This document shows positions 57,335 through 64,000 of a stretch of 64,000 nucleotides of DNA, piece after piece (the stretch's first letter is position 1; every line of letters begins with the position of its first letter). Origin of the DNA: Ciona intestinalis (taxonomy: Eukaryota; Chordata; Ascidiacea; Phlebobranchia; Cionidae). The stretch covers positions 7,283,260 through 7,347,259 of the forward strand of contig NC_020167.2 in NCBI RefSeq assembly GCF_000224145.3. Reading direction: 5' to 3'. Under the pieces are notes generated by a model. It was not told the origin of the DNA. It saw only the letters and a program-made list of their open reading frames with translations, and searched no databases. A program made the position numbers and the translations under genes.

Positions 57335-60300
57335 TCACATGACGGTGCAACCAACAAAACAGCAAACTGGTTTAACAGGCGATGGTGAATCTTGCTCTTC
57401 CTCGGTGGTGAGCTCATTGGGCCTGTAGAAAACTCTGAATATTGTAAGTCTGTATTCTAAAGCACTCTTCGTAACAGTCGCAGTGTAATCTTCTTTATTG
57501 TAAGTCCGTTCACCTAATTCCTTTTCAATGCTCTCCTTGCTGGACGACCACTTTTCTACGTTGTCAGTTTCAATATAAATCAGGTCAGCTCCTGAAAATG
57601 AAAGTGGTATTTTACATTATATATAGTACTGTGGGAAAATATGGGGCACCCCTAGCACATATTATCCAAATATCCTTATCGTGTTTTAAACGATTAACAA
57701 CGGTCTAAAAGAAAGACGTAAGGATAGACTGCCGTTTTATAATTCTTTGAACGTCCTTTATTTACTACCAAATGGGATGAGAAAATAGAATAAAAAGGCG
57801 TCCCATCTTCCCCCACCCTACTGTACATGGCTAATGTTGAATGTGGTGCTATAATCCTTTTGGCCACGCATCGTTATAACACAGATGTTCTGTTTCATAC
57901 ACCTCGTGCCAGCTTACGAGTTACAATGTATATGTAACTTTGTGAGTATTTGAATAAACGAATACACAGTTTCTTTACAAACAAAAATATGGAAAATCTA
58001 CATGCACGGTTTAGGTATAAGTCTTATTCCAACTAAATTAACAAACCTGTTTTTTGCAACCATTCACTTATCCGTTGCACTGTATCACGAGTTGTTGCAA
58101 AAATGGGCTTCTGTATTCCGCAGCATCCAGCCTCTGTTAGTTGGCAAGGCACAAAAGTACGAACAGCAATCTCAGGTTTCATATGCGTCAGCGGGACTTG
58201 GTCTTGCACCTGTCTTTTGGTTTCGGCAAGTGACGTCATATACCAAACCCTCACGAAGCGTACAGTATTCCAATATACGCTAATTTTGGACGGTTCGTAA
58301 CACATTTTGTTTGTTTTCAGGTTCCCATTGGCAGCAACTGTAAAATACGTCAAGTTTATAATTGCTAACAACGTTTCTTATTTTCTGCCAAATCGGGCAA
58401 TCACAGATAAAGAAAACATAGCTCACATAAAGAAAAAAAACATAATTTTAACCCAACTTATAATCATCTATATATTATACACTCGTAACAGGCTAACACA
58501 CAAGACAACTAGTATCTAGCGTTCTGAACAGCAGTTACTCAGTCATGTATTGCCCGCTGTAGATAATAGTAATTACTCATCTTACCTAAAAGCTTTGGTT
58601 TGAAGGGAAATTCAATGACTTGAACTCCAACGATGTCTTTCTTACGTTGGCTTTGAATCCACCTGTTAACACGTGACATGACGCTGTTCAATTTCTGGAA
58701 CTGAGTTTTAGAAGGTGGGAGAGTGAGGGGGGAAGGCGTGAAGTCTTCGTAACCTAGAATATATTGTGGTTAAATAAATGCAACTTGTTTAGTCTCGCAT
58801 GGGTCGAAAACGACAGTCGCTTTAACACGGCGGGTGTTCTGTTTTAGGGTGGGAGAAGATGGGACACCTTTAGCACATAATATTCAAATGTCCTGATCGT
58901 GGTTTAAAACAATTAAAAACGGTCCATGGGAGTCGTAAGGATGCGGTTTTATAAATCATTGAATGTGGTTTGTTTACTAACAAACGGGACGAGAAAATAG
59001 ACTGAAAATAAAGTGTCCCATCTCCCCCCACCCTAATATACATCTTGTACCAGCTTGCGAGTTACCACGTGTGTAACTTTGTGGGTGGTTGTTTTGACGG
59101 GGATATTTTATATTTTAATGTGTGACTGGTAATTTAGACTTGACAGGTGTTCGGTTCGAGGCTCGAGTAAAGTATGGTAATTAACCAGGTAAGTCATAAT
59201 GCAGCTAGACCTTAATGATTATTTATCCGCGTTTAATAACAAATACTTATATAACAGTATTTCATGTTGATGCAATTCTCAGTAATGACTTGATGTTTGT
59301 TTAAATCTTGGTTTAACTTGCTTTAGTTGAGTCGCATGTTTCCTTGAGTTGATTGCAACTTTAAGACGCCGCACGCTTTTTGCTTAAAACGGTTCGCGTT
59401 TTTAGTAAACAACAGATTTAGAACGTCGCGTTAAGCACACGGTGCAGTCGTCTTTTTTAGTTCAGTCAGTTATTGTACTTCTGCGTTTCAGTGTAACAGG
59501 TTTTCTCATTTAGGTTTCAAAACGAGTATTTGCAGCACTTTGTTTATATCAGACAGAACGCAAGGAGACGGTATTCGATTAATTTATATTTAATTAGGAT
59601 CCTATTACGTCTAGGAACCGGTAGGTTTAGCAACGTATATCTATAGCTTGTCGTTTATGTCAATCAAGCGACCTGAAATACGGTAAGTAGATTTGAATAA
59701 ATTACTTTAGTCTCGATCTTGTGGTAATGGCATATGTTACATGCGTTGTAAGAATAGCGTTATAATTTAGAAATATAGATTATAACTGTATTATAGCAGT
59801 CTCGTTGTTTTTTGGCATATTCGTAGTTTTACCCGCATAAGTGTTAGGTAAATGCACACTAAACAATATTTCTAAAAAATATGTTGGGACCGCGGCGATT
59901 TTTAACGCAGCGATTTTGATTAAAAAGTGGATACAGCTTTGCACCGCAGTCTGTATTTCTTAATACGTTAACCAGTAACGTCTTGCTTGGACACACACGC
60001 CCACACTGGTTTTTACAGTTGCGCTGCGTACTTGACCTACCTATCCTAGTATTCCTGATTGCCCTTCTCGAGCAAATGTAGAAAACTCTAACGTTGAAAA
60101 AATTCCAGTTCCCAAGAAAATCTATGCAGAAGTAACTTTGCTCCGGATCTAATTCTCCTCCGTCACGGTGAGCCAGAGAGTAGTTGACAGGCACAACCTC
60201 CACGTTAAGTACAGAACCTGTGCAGGTTTGATAATTTATGTTTACAATTGGCATATCTTTCAATTTAAAGGTAGGCTATATTACTGTGGGGTAAGATAGG

Positions 60301-63300
60301 GCACCTTTAGCACAATATATCCAAATATCCCGATCGTGATTTAAACAATTAACTGAACGGTTTAACAACGGTCTATGGGAGTCGCGAGGATACGGTTTTA
60401 TAATTTTTAAATGTTCTTTGTTTACTACCAAATGAAACGATAAAATGTAATGAAAAAGTGTCTGATCTTGCCCCACAGAACTATAACATGAGGTGGGTCA
60501 TGTTTTTTTTCTTTTTTTATCTTCCTATTTGGTGACAAACACAATATTTACAAAATTAGATCTATAACCTCGTAACGGTGAGGTTTCCAAATCCTCGTTT
60601 ATTCTATCCAACGTAGTTTGTAGGTCCTCGAAATAAGGGCAATCGTGAGGTTTGTATTTTTTCTTCTCGTCTTCGTTAAGATAACGGGGAACGAAATTCT
60701 TGTAACCGATTTTCGTTTCTATCTCTTGTCTGGCCGCTAGGTGGCGCAACCACAACCTATTTTAGGGTATTCGGTAAAAATAACAATTTTGTCTGTGTGT
60801 TTTAGCCCCAAAATGTAGGATAGCAAAATATAATTGTTTAGATTACGGGTATTGTTTTACCTTTATTAGTTTCTTCTTACTTTTCTTACAACAAATGTTT
60901 TAGCATGGTCAGTGAAAATTTGTCAATTTATATCAAAGTTACATGTTCTGATGACGTCACTTTCTTTTTACCTTATCCCAATAAGATATGATCTGTCATG
61001 TGACGTAGTTGATTCTGGGTTTATGACGTGTGAATGGTCGAGTCTGTGACGTACAGATTCGCATCTGATCAAAGTGACGTTTCGGTTTTCTTCTAACCAC
61101 TCGTTGGCGCTAACGACGCATTCTCTGAAACAAATATCGTTGGGATAAAAAACAACACATATAGTAGGATGAGGGAATAAAGTACATCACCTTTAGATCA
61201 TAATATTCAAATATCCTGATCTTGTATTTAACAATTACAACGGTCTATGGGAGTCGGGAGGATACGGTTTTGTAATTCTTTAAATGTTTTTTGTTTACTA
61301 CTAAATGGGACGAGAAAATAGAATGAAAATGTATTCCATCTTCCCCCACTCTACCATATAGTTTTAATTTATCTCCTCAGATAGAGTAGCAAATACCAGG
61401 TTAATTGATGCAACAATAAAGAGAAGAAAATTAGCAACAGAACTGCATTAGTTATACACACGCTGCAGGTAAAAACTACTCGAATAAGTTGTATTTTTTC
61501 GTTAAAAGTATCAGGCAAAAGCGTGGCTGGTAAACCCACCGACACAAATTCAAGTTGGTTGATTAAATGAATGAATAAAACCTCTTTATCTTCGAGTGGC
61601 GAGGCAATGGCAGTCGTTATGACACGGATGTTATGTTTCAAAATAATTTAACTCAATTAATTTAAATCATTACTTAAAACAAAGTATCTACGCTCTCTTG
61701 GGCACACAAAGTCTTAATTTTGATAAATTGATTTCACTTCAAGGCTAAAGGTAAACTGAGTTTGTTGCATATAACGTTTAAGCCAGCGGTCGAAGTGTTG
61801 CGTAACTTGGTAAATTGCAAACTTGGTTTGCTGCAATTACTGTCAAGAGACGGCGTAAACAATTATTCACAAGATGTGTTTGTTCAATATCGAGAAAAAT
61901 ACATTCCTTAAATTTTTGCGGGAAGCTCACGCCACCTTTATTGACCTAAAGGGTTACCTAGTATATAGTATGGAGAGGGGGAACATGGGACATCTTTAGC
62001 ACTTAATATAAAAATATCCTGATCCTGTTTTAAACAATTAACAACGGTCCATGGCAGTCGTAAGAATACGGTTTTGTAACTCTTTGAATTTTCCGTGTTA
62101 ACTACCAATTAGGACGAGAAAATAGAAAAAAAAGATCTTATCTCCCCTGCCCTACGATATATTCCTAAATTTCTGCAGACCAAATACCTATAATGCAAGC
62201 AACATTGTATATGCACCGCGTAATTGAAAGGTTCTGTATATAAAGTCCTCTAGGAACGAGTATATGTTTATCATAAAACGTCCGCGTATTGACCGACGTT
62301 GCTAAACTTTTACCGTGTTTCGTACATATAACCATATAAACAAAAATGTTAAATTGAAATATCTATACTCGTTCCAACCTTTTACCGTATTGGTTACAGG
62401 ATGATCATTTACAGCAACCGTATATATACACATATACTCATATTATTCCTATTACACACGTTTATAAAGTTATTAAAATTACCCAACCAACCACTCACGC
62501 GTAAGGATTGTATCCTCTAAAGCAGGTCGTCCTTTTCAACTTTGTGGGCAGGAAATCTTTATAAAACAGGTCGTTACTTCGTAAAGGAATTCTCTCTGTT
62601 CCTTTGCCCGTCCCTCGCATCAATGTTGAGTAGATGGATTGTGACGTAGAATTCTGGTATGTGACGTCAGTTACGTCACCACTTTGTCCGCTACGTATTG
62701 AAGTGACGTCAACGTTGCTGCCGTTTGCTTGGCTACGTTCTCTTCTTGTAACTGTGCCATAGGGCGTGCGTTCACCGTAGTAAAGCTTCAGTGTATTCTC
62801 ATTCATTTCCCTGTATTCAGTACCGTCGTCAGGGTGACTGATGACGTACGAGACTGCATCTGATGACGTATGTGACAAAGCTCGACTGTGGTTCGTCATC
62901 GTCGATTGCCTGCCGCTTCTAGATACAACGATGGTAGAAGATGTAGCACCTTGGGAACTTTGGACACCTTGGGAACTTTGGACACCTTGGACACCTTGAA
63001 CCCCTTGAACACCTTGTGCACCCTGAACGCTTTGGACACTTTGAACACCTTGGACACCTTGGGCTTCCCGGGCACCTTGAACACGTTGGACACTTTGGAC
63101 ACCTTGGACACCTTGAACACGTTGGGCACCCTGGGCACCTTGGACACCTGGGACACTTTGTGCTTCCACAATTTCAGTAGTTTCAATGATTTTCTCAGGA
63201 ACATCAGCAAGTACGACGAACCTTCTATAATTTCTCTCCTCACTCGGCGTTTGCAACAACGTCCATTCACCGCCTTCCTCTGTACTTTCCACTTGGCTTG

Positions 63301-63478
63301 AGCCTTCGTTAATATCTTTCGTTCCTGTCGAAACCACAAGCACTGTTGGACCACCCGTGGCGCTCGTCAAGAGCTCAGTCTGTCCTGAGGTTTTAGTTTG
63401 AGGTTGCCGATTCGTTTCCTCAACTTGTACCAGGTGAACGCGGCTCTTGCCTTCGCCCTGTTCAACTTTTACCGACAT
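57335..63478 (-). CDS. Unrecognised protein: GVQ tract, four tandem domains, C-terminal CaaX box
   Basis: Seven minus-strand exons in order: 63478-62499, 61124-60972, 60756-60552, 60275-60041, 58753-58586, 58337-58047, 57591-57335. All phases agree; 762 residues. Residues 1-105 are polar. About 107-177 is a run of some 22 triplets of the type G-V-Q, then a Ser/Thr-rich part. From about 310 to 745 there are four divergent copies of one unit: F-[LVT]-P-x-x-L, a spacer with Tyr/Phe, a helix N-x-W-[LI], a strand ending near E-S/D-V, and a final strand R-[VL]-[WF]-Y. F-x-P-x-x-L occurs as DFLPTKL, NFVPRYL, DFTPSPL and TFVPCQL. The C terminus is CCFVGCTVM, a CaaX box with extra cysteines, so membrane attachment by prenylation plus palmitoylation is likely. 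I do not recognise the family. The exon 3/4 junction is tentative: an alternative donor at 60569 exists. Confidence 0.75.
57624..57824 (+). mobile_element. MITE-A copy
   Basis: TAGTACTGTGGGAAAATATG to CCATCTTCCCCCACCCTACT; in intron 6 of the four-repeat gene. Confidence 0.8.
57846..57950 (+). mobile_element. SINE 3'-body copy
   Basis: GGCCACGCATCGTTATAACAC, TTTCATACACCTCGTGCCAG and TTACGAGTTACAATGTATATG are good matches. Located in intron 6 of the four-repeat gene. Confidence 0.65.
58786..59180 (+). mobile_element. SINE copy interrupted by a MITE-A
   Basis: The left SINE part ends GGGTGTTCTGTTTT at about 58853. The right part resumes CATCTTGTACCAGCTTGCGAG at about 59040 and continues through the AATTTAGACTTGACAGG segment. 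The MITE-A copy at 58854-59036 fills the break. Confidence 0.7.
58854..59036 (+). mobile_element. MITE-A copy inserted in a SINE
   Basis: TAGGGTGGGAGAAGATGGG to CATCTCCCCCCACCCTAA, with SINE sequence on both sides. Confidence 0.85.
60281..60484 (+). mobile_element. MITE-A copy filling most of an intron
   Basis: GTGGGGTAAGATAGGGCACC to TCTTGCCCCACAGAAC. It makes up about three quarters of the 276-base intron between exons 3 and 4 of the four-repeat gene. Confidence 0.8.
61162..61359 (+). mobile_element. MITE-A copy
   Basis: TAGTAGGATGAGGGAATAAAG to CCATCTTCCCCCACTCTACC; just upstream of exon 2 of the four-repeat gene. Confidence 0.8.
61570..61640 (+). mobile_element. SINE 3'-end fragment
   Basis: ATGAATGAATAAAACC tail, then CGAGTGGCGAGGCAATGGCAG and GTCGTTATGACACGG, matching the last third of the SINE. 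Confidence 0.5.
61976..62158 (+). mobile_element. MITE-A copy
   Basis: TAGTATGGAGAGGGGGAAC to TCTCCCCTGCCCTACGATAT, in intron 1 of the four-repeat gene. Confidence 0.75.
62948..63160 (-). repeat. 9-bp coding repeat encoding X-V-Q triplets
   Basis: About 22 imperfect 9-base units within exon 1 of the four-repeat gene encode GVQ, GAQ, SVQ, RVQ and SSQ. The period makes all frames open, which explains the shadow ORFs on both strands here. Confidence 0.9.
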
Positions 63479-64000
63479 TTCAAACCTCTAAGTATAAAAA
63501 ATCTTATACAAATAAACTCACACTAAAACATTGTACTTGCTGTTAGGAAACAAATGCAGTTATTTAGATTAGCAATTCTTAAACTTTTGGCTGATTTTTA
63601 AACTTTATTATATGGTTTAAACATAAGCGCTGAATATCCACAAATTCTACATATTCACAAGATATGACATAAAGCTGTCAAAAAATTATGCGGTTGTGTA
63701 TACCGTATAGACAGTAGCGATTTTCCAATTTTTCATTGTTTTCAATCTTTATTGTGGTAAAACGTAAAGAAGTCCAAAGTATGCGCCAAAATACACAAAC
63801 AAAAGTCAGTTGTTACAGACTTGCAGTTCTTGAGCCCTTTTCAAGATTTTTATCTTGCTTGCGAAACAGATTGCAAGATTTGGAAAGTGGACGTGAAACC
63901 GCACACGCGTTTCGTAAACGCGCAAAATATTTGTTTCTTTATGTTATCGTCCTATTTGGTAGTAAACAAAGAATATGCACAGAATTATACAACCGCATCC
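63479..64000. other. Upstream region of the four-repeat gene
   Basis: No exon is supported. On the minus strand an acceptor-like ACTTAG lies about 11 bases before the ATG, compatible with spliced-leader addition or a 5' UTR intron. The last 57 bases are the start of a MITE-A copy cut by the window edge. Confidence 0.4.
63944..64000 (-). mobile_element. MITE-A copy cut by the window edge
   Basis: TTATCGTCCTATTTGGTAGT and the following interior match MITE-A up to the last base. Confidence 0.7.

Noticed and set aside
59859..60263. Standalone 134-residue ORF
   Set aside because: It begins at TTG, not ATG. Its first part fits as exon 4 of the four-repeat gene, with a good donor (G|GTAGGT) and correct phase; the rest is intron.
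62888..63301. Plus-strand ORF of LDT/LGT triplets
   Set aside because: It is the complement of the GVQ coding tract; 9-base periodicity keeps every frame open. The minus strand has the splice-consistent gene.

Overview
The window looks like about 64 kb of a tunicate nuclear genome, most likely Ciona. This is inferred from the AT-rich background, animal genes with many short exons and GT-AG introns, the divergence of the proteins from vertebrate orthologues, and several dense families of short dispersed repeats. No bacterial or phage-type organisation is visible. Gene models were built by hand from splice sites and reading phase. All complete multi-exon models close in frame, but none has been checked against transcripts.

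Layout from left to right. 800-9673 (+) is the 3' part of a receptor tyrosine phosphatase of the PTPRG/PTPRZ (R5) type, with an active first domain and an inactive second domain. 10833-11060 (+) is a one-exon BRK1 (HSPC300), a WAVE-complex subunit. 11817-13130 (-) is an intronless ZMYND10, a cilium/dynein-assembly factor. 14263-24223 (+) is ARID2/BAF200 of the PBAF chromatin remodeller, in an unusually short form with no zinc finger. 25594-30775 (-) is a six-exon bHLH gene closest to FIGLA. Just upstream on the same strand, at 31048-31446, is an unrecognised 132-residue ORF. 34038-50405 (+) is an SR-protein kinase (SRPK2/SRPK1 type) in 19 exons, with what looks like a mutually exclusive exon pair. 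51671-56416 (+) is ELMOD3. 57335-63478 (-) is a seven-exon gene I do not recognise: 762 residues, a GVQ-triplet tract, four copies of a roughly 110-residue domain, and a C-terminal CaaX box.

Introns and intergenic stretches are full of mobile DNA. There are about 19 copies of a ~195-bp MITE with near-palindromic ends. A tRNA-derived SINE is present once in full length (32308-32608) and otherwise mostly as its 3' half. Two further short repeat families occur. A 515-bp TIR element with a 9-bp target-site duplication sits inside another repeat and carries a Pol III-like A/B box and telomere-like GGGTTA repeats. A ~1.05-kb TIR element lies in an SRPK intron. The octamer TGACGTCA occurs 16 times, far above expectation. 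The sequence has one 50-N gap at 41022-41071.

The genes are mostly unrelated in function (signalling, actin, cilia, chromatin, germline transcription, splicing, small-GTPase regulation). The best leads are the uncharacterised four-repeat CaaX protein, the 93/93-nt exon pair in SRPK, the partial exon-start duplications in two introns, and the composite TIR element.
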